Origin: Natronorubrum halalkaliphilum
GTDB taxonomy: Archaea > Halobacteriota > Halobacteria > Halobacteriales > Natrialbaceae
DNA length: 64,000 nucleotides
Direction of reading: 5' to 3'
Assembly: GCF_009834785.1 (NCBI RefSeq)
Contig: NZ_WUYX01000071.1
Location: 62,001-126,000 of the forward strand
The notes beneath the pieces are model-generated. The model had not been told where the DNA came from. It saw only the letters and a program-made list of their open reading frames with translations, and did not search any database. This document shows, piece by piece, positions 24,849 to 33,248 of the stretch (the first letter of the stretch is position 1; every line of letters starts with the position of its first letter). A program made the translations under genes and the position numbers.

Positions 24849-27800
24849 TTACTCGTTGCCGCCCCACGTCGCGACGCGCTTCGGACGGTCGCTGATCGAG
24901 TCGACCTCGAGGTCGCCGTCGAACGCGTCGAGCGCCTCGACGTAGGCCTCGGCGCTGGCTTCCGTCGAGAGGTACGGAATCTCCTCTTCGACGGCCATCT
25001 CGAGGGAGTCGCGGTCGCGGCTGACGACGAAGTCGACCTTGCTCTCGCGAATGGCCTGCGGGACGTCCTCGAACTCGACGACGTCGAAGTGGTTCTCGAA
25101 GCCGTCGACGTCGAGGTCGACGACCGCAGTGCCCTCGCTGACCGCGTTGGAGGCCGCTTGCTGGGCCTTCCAGTAGGCCGTGCCGAAGTCGCTCGCCGTG
25201 CCCATCACTTCGCCGGTGGACTTCATCTCCGGCCCGAGACGCGGGTCCGAGCCCGGCAGGCGGTCGAACGGCAGGACGACCTCCTTGATCGAGGTGTGGT
25301 CGGGGATCTGCTCGTCGGCCTCGAGACTGCTCAGGGTTTCGCCGGCCATGACCTGCGCGGCGAGTTTCGCGATCGGAACGCCGGTCGCCTTCGAGACGAA
25401 CGGGACGGTACGCGAGGAACGCGGGTTGGCCTCCAGGACGTACACTTCGCTCGCGGTTTCACCGCTCGTGGTATCCGAGTCGCGTTGCGCCTCGCTCTCC
25501 CCGTCACGAACCGCGAGCTGGACGTTCATCAGCCCCTTCGTCTTCAGGGCCTCGGCGATGTCCTCGGTGACCTCGCGGACGCGCTCTAATGTCTCCTCGT
25601 CGAGCGAGCGCGGCGGGATCATACAGGCGGAGTCGCCCGAGTGGACGCCCGCCGTTTCGACGTGTTCCATGATGCCGCCGATCAGCACCGAGCGGCCGTC
25701 GGAGACGGCGTCGACGTCGAGTTCGATCGCGTCCTCAAGGAAGTCGTCCACGAGGATCGGCTTGTCCGGAGAGACGCGGACGGCTTCCTCGATGTACGTC
25801 TCGAGTTCCTGGTCGTCGTAGACGACGTCCATCGCGCGGCCGCCGAGCACGTACGAGGGGCGCACGAGCACGGGGTAACCGATCTCGTGGGCGAGGTCGA
25901 GGGCCTCCTCCTTGGAGAAGGCCGTGCCGCCGTCGGGCTGGGCGATGCCCAGTTCGTCCATCAGCGCGTTGAAGTGGTCGCGGTCCTCCGCGAGGTCCAT
26001 CGCTTCGACGGAGGTGCCCATGACCTCGCAGGCGAGGCCGCGGCGCTCGATCTCGTCCTGTAAGGGTTCGGCGATGTTGACCGACGTCTGACCGCCGAAC
26101 TGGACCATCACGCCGTCGGCGTCGATGGCTTCGGCGACGTCGGCGACCTCTTCGGCCGTGATCGGCTCGAAGAAGAGGCCGTCGGAGGTGTCGTAGTCGG
26201 TCGAGACGGTTTCGGGGTTGTTGTTGACGACGTGGGCGTCGATGCCGAGTTCGCGGAGCGCGCGGACCGCGTGAACCGAACAGTAGTCGAACTCGACGCC
26301 CTGCCCGATACGGATCGGGCCGCCGCCGACCACGATGACGCTCTCGATGTCGCGGTCGACCTCGAGTTCGCTCGCGGCGGCGTCGCCCACGAGCGGCCCC
26401 GACTCGAACTCCGACTTGCGCGCGGAGTAGTAGTACGGCGTCTCGGCCTCGAACTCGCCGGCGCAGGTATCGACCTGTTTGTAGGTCCGTCCGGGAACGT
26501 CCTGTTCGACGGTATCGACGTCCGTGCCAGCCGCGGCAGCGATCGTCGCGTTGGTGTGGCCAGCGATTGCGGCCTCGGTGAAGTCGCCTTCCTGTGCGGC
26601 GAGCGTCGACTCTGCGATGCGCTTGTAGCGTTCGACGTACCACTCGAAGATGCCCGTTAGCTCCTGGACTTGTGCGGCGGTGTAGCCGCGCTCGAACGCC
26701 TCGAACATCGCGTACGGACGGTCGGGAGAGGGACGCTCGAGGTACCGTTCCTCGAGTTCGTCGTCGCTCACGTCGGCCCAGTCGACGTCGGGTTCGTACT
26801 CGCTCGAGCGAAGCGCCTTCAGCAGGGACTCCTCGAAGGTGCGGCCGATGGCCATCGCCTCGCCGGTCGACTTCATCGCGGTCGTCAGCTCGAAGTCGAC
26901 GTCGTCGAACTTGTCTTTGGGCCACCGGGGAACCTTCGTCACCACGTAGTCGATCGCGGGCTCGAAGGCGGCGGTGGTCTCGCCTGTGATTTCGTTGTCG
27001 ATCTCGTGGAGGCGTTTGCCGAGTGCGACCTTTGCGGTCACGCGGGCGATCGGGTAGCCCGTCGCCTTCGAGGCGAGCGCGGAGGAACGGGAGACGCGGG
27101 GGTTGACCTCGACGACCCGATACTCGCCGCCGGGAGTGCCGTCGTCGCGCCAGGCGAACTGGATGTTACAGCCGCCCTGAATGCCGAGTTCCCGAATCAC
27201 GTCGAGCGCTGCGGTGCGCATCTCCTGGTGCCCTTCGTCGGGGACCAGCTGGGAGGGCGTGACGACCGTCGACTCGCCGGTGTGGATGCCCATTGGGTCG
27301 ATGTTCTCCATGTTGCAGATGATGATACAGGAGTCGTCGGCGTCGCGCATGACCTCGTACTCGTACTCGACCCAGCCCGCGATGGACTCGGTGATGAGTA
27401 CCTCGCTGTTACGGGAGAGGCGAAGCCCCTTGCGCACGCGGGCGAGGAGTTCGTCGAACTCGTGGACGACGCCCGATCCCGAACCGCCGAGCGTGTAGGT
27501 CGTCCGGGCGATGACCGGGAGGCCGCCGACCGCCTCGACGGCGGCCTCGACGCGTTCTTTCAGGTCGGCCTCGGTCAGTTCCGTGACCGACTCGCCCTCC
27601 TCGAGCGAGATGGTGGTCGACGCCGGTACCGGCTGGCCGATCTTCTCCATGCGCTGGCGGAAGAGGTCGCGGTCTTCGGTCGCGTAGATGGTGTCGAGGG
27701 GGGTGCCCATGATCTCGACGTCGTACTCCTCTAGGACGCCCTCCTCGGCCAGTTCGGCGGTGACGTTCAGTCCGGTCTGACCGCCGAGACCGGCGATAAC

Positions 27801-28076
27801 GCCGTCCGGTTGCTCTTCGCGAATGATCTCGGCGATGGCGTCGGTCGTGATCGGCTCGATGTAGACCTCGTCGGCCATCTCCGGATCGGTCATGATCGTC
27901 GCCGGGTTCGAGTTGACGAGCACGACACGAGCACCCTCTTCCTGCAGTGCCCGACAGGCCTGTGCGCCCGAGTAGTCGAACTCGGCGGCCTGTCCGATCT
28001 GGATCGGGCCGCTCCCGATCAACAGGATCGTGCGTCCGTCCCCTGTGTCGCCCTCGCCCTGATGGTCCGTGCTCAT
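24849..28076 (-). CDS. carB: Carbamoyl-phosphate synthase large subunit
   Basis: A 1075-aa protein with the duplicated ATP-grasp architecture of CarB: N-terminal ILLIGSGPIQIGQAAEFDYS, the first carboxyphosphate domain (ARTTYTLGGSGSGVV, EVNPRVSRSSALASKATGYP), the second synthetase half beginning VVGGGPIRIGQGVEFDYCS, and LRPSYVLGGRAMDVV-like and EANPRSSRTVPFVSKATGVP segments, ending in an MGS-like allosteric domain. It makes carbamoyl phosphate for arginine and pyrimidine synthesis with CarA, which is not adjacent here. I start at MSTDHQGEG: a CTTATTA box lies about 33 nt upstream and the 14 preceding codons are not conserved-looking. Confidence 0.96.
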   Translation of the reverse strand: MSTDHQGEGDTGDGRTILLIGSGPIQIGQAAEFDYSGAQACRALQEEGARVVLVNSNPATIMTDPEMADEVYIEPITTDAIAEIIREEQPDGVIAGLGGQTGLNVTAELAEEGVLEEYDVEIMGTPLDTIYATEDRDLFRQRMEKIGQPVPASTTISLEEGESVTELTEADLKERVEAAVEAVGGLPVIARTTYTLGGSGSGVVHEFDELLARVRKGLRLSRNSEVLITESIAGWVEYEYEVMRDADDSCIIICNMENIDPMGIHTGESTVVTPSQLVPDEGHQEMRTAALDVIRELGIQGGCNIQFAWRDDGTPGGEYRVVEVNPRVSRSSALASKATGYPIARVTAKVALGKRLHEIDNEITGETTAAFEPAIDYVVTKVPRWPKDKFDDVDFELTTAMKSTGEAMAIGRTFEESLLKALRSSEYEPDVDWADVSDDELEERYLERPSPDRPYAMFEAFERGYTAAQVQELTGIFEWYVERYKRIAESTLAAQEGDFTEAAIAGHTNATIAAAAGTDVDTVEQDVPGRTYKQVDTCAGEFEAETPYYYSARKSEFESGPLVGDAAASELEVDRDIESVIVVGGGPIRIGQGVEFDYCSVHAVRALRELGIDAHVVNNNPETVSTDYDTSDGLFFEPITAEEVADVAEAIDADGVMVQFGGQTSVNIAEPLQDEIERRGLACEVMGTSVEAMDLAEDRDHFNALMDELGIAQPDGGTAFSKEEALDLAHEIGYPVLVRPSYVLGGRAMDVVYDDQELETYIEEAVRVSPDKPILVDDFLEDAIELDVDAVSDGRSVLIGGIMEHVETAGVHSGDSACMIPPRSLDEETLERVREVTEDIAEALKTKGLMNVQLAVRDGESEAQRDSDTTSGETASEVYVLEANPRSSRTVPFVSKATGVPIAKLAAQVMAGETLSSLEADEQIPDHTSIKEVVLPFDRLPGSDPRLGPEMKSTGEVMGTASDFGTAYWKAQQAASNAVSEGTAVVDLDVDGFENHFDVVEFEDVPQAIRESKVDFVVSRDRDSLEMAVEEEIPYLSTEASAEAYVEALDAFDGDLEVDSISDRPKRVATWGGNE

Positions 28077-28159
28077 TTGCTTGTTCGTCCGGAGTTCGCA
28101 CATCGTAATAAGCCCCACGATACAGTACGAATCTCGAAATGGGTTTTCGAAATTCGAAT

Positions 28160-28402
28160 TGTCGTCCCTGCCGATCGGCCGTCAGGACCGAGCGATCCGC
28201 CGCGGAAGTCGAACGACGCACGGCCGACGGTCTCCGGGACTTTCTCTTCCGCGGCTTCGCGATCGAAATTGACGACGAGATACTCGAGTACGGCATTTAC
28301 ACGGATATTACGCGGCAGAAACGCCGCGAACGTGATCTCGAGGCCGTCGACGAGAGCGAGGCGGGCGGGCTTCGGTTGGCGATCTCAGTCGGACCGTCGT
28401 GA
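28160..28402 (+). pseudogene. Remnant of a PAS-domain signalling protein
   Basis: One open frame contains a PAS C-terminal strand and linker, RDFLFRGFAIEIDDEILEYG then IYTDITRQKRRERDLEAV, which is typical of PAS/PAC repeats in haloarchaeal histidine kinases and bacterio-opsin activator-like regulators. The start of the domain is missing and the frame ends in a stop about 20 codons later with no kinase or HTH part. It is a fragment left from a larger gene. Confidence 0.55.
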
Positions 28403-28453
28403 GACGCGTCGCTTTCGCGTTCGAGCGGTAATCGGACGAGAACGGCGCAAGAG

Positions 28454-28544
28454 CATCGGTCGGGGGAGCAGAGCACGTCAGTCGGGGAACCAGAGTACGT
28501 CAGACGGGGGAGCAAAATGAGGGCGTCGGTCGGGTGAACGTGAC
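28454..28544 (+). repeat. Short imperfect tandem repeat, 22-26 bp period
   Basis: Four related units with a common CGGTCGGGGGAGC / CAGTCGGGGAACC / CAGACGGGGGAGC / CGGTCGGGTGAAC core, beginning near 28454, 28479, 28501 and 28527. It lies in the non-coding gap after the PAS remnant. Confidence 0.6.
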
Positions 28545-28606
28545 GAGAAGCGGCGATCCGTAGTGTTCGAAACCGGCGCTAGCGTGGGAGTCCCACTGAC
28601 GACCGA

Positions 28607-29146
28607 TCAAAGCGCGTGATCGTGTTCGCTCTCGAAGTCGCGCTGGCGGCGGTACTGATCGACGAATTCGCCGACGTCGAACTCGAGCATCTGTGATTCG
28701 AAGTCGGTGACGGCGTCGTCGTCTTCGGCGTGACTGATCGCGTGCTCCATGAGCTCGACGACGAGTTCGACGATGATCTCGTGGAGTCGGCGGGAGTCGA
28801 AGTCGGTTACCCACAACATCGCGTAGCCGACGGCACCGTCGTCGCTGCCGTCGTAGGTCACGACCGCTTCGGAGAACTCTTCCAGAACGATGCCCAGCAG
28901 GTGTGGCGTGCCGAATTCGTCGAACTCGTCGTCGGTGTCGATCGTCTCCTGGAGGACGGTCACGAGCGATTCCGGGAAAAATCGAGAGGGGGGATGGACG
29001 TCGGTGACGACGGCGTGGCTGTTACCACAGCTGCAACTATACTCGCGCATGCCGAGATCGACCTCGTGGGGATCGAGCGTGTTCCCACAGGGGAGTTCGA
29101 GAATCCGATCACCGCTATCGGATCCCGGGACGCGTGGCTCTGCCAT
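28607..29146 (-). CDS. DUF5815 family protein
   Basis: A 179-aa acidic soluble protein. The N-terminus has LPCGNTLDPHEVDLGMREYS followed by CSCGNSHAVVTDVHPPSRFF, with three cysteines that may form a zinc site. The rest is helical and acidic (ETIDTDDEFDEFGTPHLLGI, HEIIVELVVELMEHAISHAE). It matches the haloarchaeal DUF5815 family as I recall it; function unknown. I start at MAEPRVPG: the preceding in-frame 25 codons overlap a region likely to be promoter and have an unusual hydrophobic-basic composition. Confidence 0.85.
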   Translation of the reverse strand: MAEPRVPGSDSGDRILELPCGNTLDPHEVDLGMREYSCSCGNSHAVVTDVHPPSRFFPESLVTVLQETIDTDDEFDEFGTPHLLGIVLEEFSEAVVTYDGSDDGAVGYAMLWVTDFDSRRLHEIIVELVVELMEHAISHAEDDDAVTDFESQMLEFDVGEFVDQYRRQRDFESEHDHAL

Positions 29147-29219
29147 TGCTGACGGTTGGGCCGGGCCGGCCATAAGGGCGACGACTCGGGTGAGAATCCG
29201 GACAGCAACTCGCATCCAC

Positions 29220-29300
29220 ATACGGTCTGCTGTAACGGTTTCCCGGCGTGACCCCCGCCGTCTCGCGGTTGTACCGGCAGTACCGGACAGCAGTCCGTAT
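29220..29300. repeat. 81-bp dispersed palindromic element, copy E (divergent)
   Basis: Ends are ATACGGTCTGCTGTAAC and CCGGACAGCAGTCCGTAT, an inverted terminal repeat matching the family. The interior is diverged (GGTTTCCCGGCG and related). Its last base (29300) is also the last base of the TAA stop of the minus-strand permease gene at 29300-30172. Confidence 0.8.
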
Positions 29301-30172
29301 TAGAGGTCGGACGCGTCGAATCGGTAGTAGCCGACGGCGAGCGGGACGACGAGCCACAGGGCCAGAATCGCGATACCGACCTCGGGGCTCGCGAAGAACG
29401 GCTCGGCTCCCGCGGCGTCGGCCTCGGCGCCGACACCCGTCTGTGCCGGCTCGGCACCGACCGTGTCCGCGAGGTCGGGCAACAGCGCGACGATCGTCGA
29501 GAAGTACGCCGAGGAGGGAGCGAGTTGCATCACGGGGAAGATCCAGTCGGGTATCGTCGTCGGGAACGAGAATCCCTCGACGACGTAGAGGATCCCCATC
29601 GGAACCACGTCCCAGAGAAGTTCGAAGACGACGAAGAAACCCAGCGAGAGCGTCGTCGCCCGCGAAGTCGAGCCCGTCGTCGCGGAGATGCTGACGATGA
29701 TAGCGGCGTAGATCGCGGCGAACGCCAGCGTGACCGCGACGAACGTCAGCGCGGCGACGGCGTCGAACGTGCCGAGCAGCAGCGAGCCGAAACCGAGTCC
29801 GACGACGAGGCCGACGCCGAGCCCGAACGTAAGCACGGCCGCCCGTCCCGCGACTTTCCCGGCCAGGACCTGGCTCCGGCTGGTCGGCAGGGAAAGCAGC
29901 AGTTTGATGCTCCCCAGTTCGCGCTCGCCCGCGAGTGACTTGTAGCAGACGACGATCGCTGCCAGCGGGACGAACAGGCCGGTGAGCCCGACGGTGAAAA
30001 AGAGCAACCCGCCGAAGGTCGCCCCTGCCGGTGAGCCGAACATCTCGGGGACCTCGACGTAGGCGTACGTCGACAGCAGCGAAACCAGGACGAAGACGCC
30101 GACGAGGGCCCACAGCGCCCGCGACTGGACCGCGTCCCGGAAGTCCTTCTTCGCGACGGTAAACCAGGTCAC
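29300..30172 (-). CDS. ABC-2 family transporter permease
   Basis: A 290-aa protein begun from a GTG that overlaps the stop of the ATPase gene (GTGA). It has six predicted membrane helices (for example ALWALVGVFVLVSLLSTYAY near the N-terminus and VGIAILALWLVVPLAVGYYR near the C-terminus) and the conserved cytosolic segment VVCYKSLAGERELGSIKLLL with SLPTSRSQVLAGKV, characteristic of NosY/ABC-2 permeases. Partner of the ATPase next door. The stop codon shares a base with a palindromic repeat. Confidence 0.9.
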   Translation of the reverse strand: MTWFTVAKKDFRDAVQSRALWALVGVFVLVSLLSTYAYVEVPEMFGSPAGATFGGLLFFTVGLTGLFVPLAAIVVCYKSLAGERELGSIKLLLSLPTSRSQVLAGKVAGRAAVLTFGLGVGLVVGLGFGSLLLGTFDAVAALTFVAVTLAFAAIYAAIIVSISATTGSTSRATTLSLGFFVVFELLWDVVPMGILYVVEGFSFPTTIPDWIFPVMQLAPSSAYFSTIVALLPDLADTVGAEPAQTGVGAEADAAGAEPFFASPEVGIAILALWLVVPLAVGYYRFDASDL

Positions 30173-31086
30173 GCCTCGACCTCCGAAACCTCGTTCGTGT
30201 AGCGGACGAACAGGTCCTCCAGAGAGGACTCGACCACCGAGAAGTCCTGCACGCCGGCGATCTCGTCGATGGCGTGCAGGACGGCGAACTTCGAGACGCC
30301 GTCGACTGTCACGCGGAGACGATCGTCGTCGATCGCCGCGCTCCCGACACCCTCGAGTCCGCCCACGCGCTCGAGGATGCCGTCGTCGAGTTCCGTGACG
30401 TAGACGTACAGTGTCTCGCCGGTCTCTGTCGAATCGCGAAGCCCGTCGATCGTGTCGACGGCGACCAGTCGACCGCGGTCGATGATCGCGACGCGATCGC
30501 AAACCGCTTCGACCTGCTCCATGATGTGACTCGAGAAGAAAACGGTCGTCCCGCGGTCGTTCTCCTCCCGAATGATTTCGCGCATCTCGCGGGCGCCGTT
30601 CGGATCGAGGCCGGTCGAGGGCTCGTCCAGGACGAGCAGGTCGGGATCGCCGACCAGTGCCATCGCGAGGACCAGTCGCTGTCGCATCCCCTTCGAGTAG
30701 CCGCCGGCCTTTCGGTCTGCCGCGTCGGCGATACGGACGCGCTCGAGCAGCGCCTGCGCGCCATCGTCTGCGCCTTTCATCTCGATGGCGAACTCGACGT
30801 GCTGGCGACCGGTGAGCCGATCGTAAACGTGGTAGGCGTCGGGGAGGACCCCGATACGGCTCCGGACGGCCAACCCCTCCGACTGGGCGTCGTGGCCCAG
30901 CACGGTCACGGTTCCGCTGGTCGGCCGCAAGAAGTCCAGCAGGATGTCGATCGTCGTCGACTTGCCCGCGCCGTTGGGACCCAGAAAGCCGAAGATCTCG
31001 CCCTCTTCGACGCTCAGATCGAGGTCGTCGACCGCGACGACGTCACCGAACCGTTTCGTCAACCCCTCGAGTTCAATCGCGGCCAT
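30169..31086 (-). CDS. ABC transporter ATP-binding protein
   Basis: A 305-aa ATPase: Walker A GFLGPNGAGKSTTIDILL, RIGVLPDAYHVYDRLTGRQH, signature YSKGMRQRLVLAMALV, Walker B LLVLDEPSTGLDPNG and H-switch FFSSHIMEQVEAV. The C-terminal extension (SVVESSLEDLFVRYT) is typical of ABC-2 (CcmA/NatA-like) ATPases. The start at MAAIELEGLTKRF has a strong Shine-Dalgarno, GGAGGGG, 5 nt upstream. It overlaps the permease start by 4 nt, so the two are translationally coupled. Substrate unknown. Confidence 0.93.
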   Translation of the reverse strand: MAAIELEGLTKRFGDVVAVDDLDLSVEEGEIFGFLGPNGAGKSTTIDILLDFLRPTSGTVTVLGHDAQSEGLAVRSRIGVLPDAYHVYDRLTGRQHVEFAIEMKGADDGAQALLERVRIADAADRKAGGYSKGMRQRLVLAMALVGDPDLLVLDEPSTGLDPNGAREMREIIREENDRGTTVFFSSHIMEQVEAVCDRVAIIDRGRLVAVDTIDGLRDSTETGETLYVYVTELDDGILERVGGLEGVGSAAIDDDRLRVTVDGVSKFAVLHAIDEIAGVQDFSVVESSLEDLFVRYTNEVSEVEA

Positions 31087-31252
31087 ACGTTCCCCTCCGA
31101 AACGCCGTTCTCTCACGTACGGATACACCGAATTTCATACGCATGCAACTGCGCCGGCTACGATAAGTATTGTCGTTCGAGATACATATTGACAGCCGAA
31201 CTACTCAAAGATGTTTGAGCGAGGTGTCAAACGACCGGTCCGATCGGGACGA

Positions 31253-32182
31253 TCAATTCTCCTCGGCGGGTTCGGGGGTAACCGTGAAGGTATCGTCCAT
31301 TTCGAGTCGAAGCGTTTCGTCGCCGAACGTGACCGTAACGGTCGCCTCGAGCGGATCGGTGCTGGCGACGTCGGTCCTGATCGTTTCCGTCGCGATGTAC
31401 TCGAAAAACTCCCAGATCGGGACGTCCGGCAGCGAAATTCCGTGCTCCCAGAAGAAGGCAGCGGTGACGGGATGAAACGCCGCCGTCACTTCGATCGGCA
31501 TGTGGACCGCGAGCCAACACTCCTGGCACGTGTGACTGAGTGCGTAGAACGTTCGGTCCTCGTCCTCGTCCGTTTCCGGGTCGTGAGTATCGACGACGGT
31601 GTCGACCGGGCCGTAGCATTCCGGACAGACGCCGCCCCGAACCAGCGTGTACGAACTCCAGATTCGGGCCCCGACGCTGTCGACGATCGCCGTCGGGGAC
31701 CGATTTCGCGTCTGGCTTCGGGGAAGCATATCGGTCAGGAGGGTGGTCTCGCACGACCGACACCGGACGACGAATCGTTCCGTGTCCATCGTCGCGACGA
31801 GCGAGGTGTCCTCGCAGAAGACGCAGGTTCCGGCGACCGCGACGTCGTCGAAGGACTGCGTGGTTTCGTAGACGCCGGAGAGAATCGTTCGAACGAGTTT
31901 GTCACCGCCGTAGGTGAGCCGGTAGCCATCCGGCGTTTCGGCGACGAACCAGCCGACGAGTCGATCGAGATGGTACGAGAACTGGGACGTGCTTTCGATA
32001 CCGACCGCGTCGTACAGCTCGGTAAACGACATCGTCAGCCACTGTTCTTGAGTCTCTCGTTCGGCTTCGGTGAGCGCGAGCAGGATCTCGAGGCGCTTGC
32101 GGTTTCCGAGCGAGCCGAGCGCATCGACGACGGTCTGGTCGATGTGGGCCTTCTCGGTACCGCTCTCGTCTGTCGGTGTCAT
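31253..32182 (-). CDS. ArsR-like winged-helix regulator with zinc-ribbon C-terminus (DUF7351-like)
   Basis: A 309-aa protein. Residues about 15-105 are a winged HTH (DALGSLGNRKRLEILLALTE, LYDAVGIESTSQFSYHLDRL, LTYGGDKLVRTIL). They are followed by Cys-rich elements: GTCVFCEDTSLVATMDTERF and CRSCETT, then GGVCPECYGPVD and SHTCQECWLAVHMP, i.e. two split zinc ribbons. The C-terminal part is a beta-rich domain ending in an acidic tail. The layout matches haloarchaeal ArsR-like proteins with a DUF7351-type domain. DNA target unknown; it may regulate the ABC operon to its right-hand side, but the 166-bp spacer shows no clear operator. Confidence 0.82.
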   Translation of the reverse strand: MTPTDESGTEKAHIDQTVVDALGSLGNRKRLEILLALTEAERETQEQWLTMSFTELYDAVGIESTSQFSYHLDRLVGWFVAETPDGYRLTYGGDKLVRTILSGVYETTQSFDDVAVAGTCVFCEDTSLVATMDTERFVVRCRSCETTLLTDMLPRSQTRNRSPTAIVDSVGARIWSSYTLVRGGVCPECYGPVDTVVDTHDPETDEDEDRTFYALSHTCQECWLAVHMPIEVTAAFHPVTAAFFWEHGISLPDVPIWEFFEYIATETIRTDVASTDPLEATVTVTFGDETLRLEMDDTFTVTPEPAEEN

Positions 32183-32337
32183 CGGTCAGTTTGACCTCGA
32201 TTTCGGGATCGTATCCTACGGAGACATTCCTGCAGAGGAAATAGGCTCGTCGCCGCGCTCGACCGGTAGTGTGTCGTCATCGCCGTCGGTGGCGTCGGAT
32301 TCGACCGGCGGTCAGATGCCGGGACCGGATTCTGATC

Positions 32338-32748
32338 TCAGGGCCAGTCGTCTCGAACCGGCTCGGGGTCGTCGTCCTCGGTGTCAACGTTCGAGGCCAT
32401 GATCCAGTCGGCCGCGTCGGCGGCGTCCTCGACCGCGAGGTACTCCCAGCCGACGTCGTCGGCCAGCGCTTCGTCGTCGTCGTTCGAACCGATGAAGACG
32501 TATCGGTCGGTGTCGAACTGGCTCTTGACACCCTCGAGACTCTCGGCTTTCCCGCGTGGGCCGGAGAAGAAGTCCTGTCGGATGCGGTTCTTTCGCGTGA
32601 AGTTCGTCACGACGTAGGTCGGTTTCTCCGAGACGACGCCGATGTACTCGGACCAGCCTCTGGCGTCTTCGAAGACAGTCTCGGGCGAGGCGAGCTCTTT
32701 CAGTGCCTCGAGTTCGAACGCGAGGGTCATGTCGCTACCGCCGTTCAT
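32338..32748 (-). CDS. Conserved haloarchaeal protein, DUF7124-like
   Basis: A 136-aa soluble protein: MTLAFELEALKELASPETVF then EDARGWSEYIGVVSEKPTYV, followed by VTNFTRKNRIRQDFFSGPRG and YVFIGSNDDDEALADDVGWE, ending in an acidic tail. It looks like one alpha/beta domain. I recall this sequence type as the haloarchaeal DUF7124 family; function unknown. The start may be at 32748 (MNGGSD) or six codons downstream at MTLAFE; both are in frame. Confidence 0.75.
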   Translation of the reverse strand: MNGGSDMTLAFELEALKELASPETVFEDARGWSEYIGVVSEKPTYVVTNFTRKNRIRQDFFSGPRGKAESLEGVKSQFDTDRYVFIGSNDDDEALADDVGWEYLAVEDAADAADWIMASNVDTEDDDPEPVRDDWP

Positions 32749-32834
32749 ACCGTATCGAAGATGCGCACTGGGGAAAACGGCTTCGATACTTCCGACCAGC
32801 TAAGAGCGAGAACCGACGCGTCGATGCGATCCGC

Positions 32835-33056
32835 TTACGCCCGATTGACTCGGTAGTAGTCCGTGAAAACGATGATTTCTCCCTCCTCGAGACCGAACTC
32901 GGTAGCCGGAATCGGTCGGTCGTTTTCGACGGCCTCGTAAACCGTCTCCAGCGTGTCCGAATCGAGTTGATCGACGTGACGAACGGTTTCGTCCGCCGTG
33001 ACCGACTCGACGCGCTCGAGATGCCGGGATCGACGGTGGTATTCACTGGCAGCCAT
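32835..33056 (-). CDS. Small conserved hypothetical protein
   Basis: A 73-aa protein, MAASEYHRRSRHLERVESVT with VRHVDQLDSDTLETVYEAVE and FGLEEGEIIVFTDYYRVNRA. It is helical at the N-terminus and ends in a beta segment; no Cys. I do not recognise the family. The start at MAASEY is preceded by an A/T-rich stretch (TTGGTACCAATAAAC-like, about 33057-33072). Confidence 0.65.
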   Translation of the reverse strand: MAASEYHRRSRHLERVESVTADETVRHVDQLDSDTLETVYEAVENDRPIPATEFGLEEGEIIVFTDYYRVNRA

Positions 33057-33248
33057 GTTTATTGGTACCAAATGTCGTGGGCGTGCTTAACCGTTCCGGA
33101 GATGAAACGCGACGCCAAACGACCCGTTATACGACGGGCAATTACTTCGCGAATTTAAGAAGAAACAACCACGGCAGCAAATCGGATCCAATGCGACGGA
33201 GACGGAGACGGAGACGAGTTCAGCGACCGAGACGGGTACCGAAGACGA

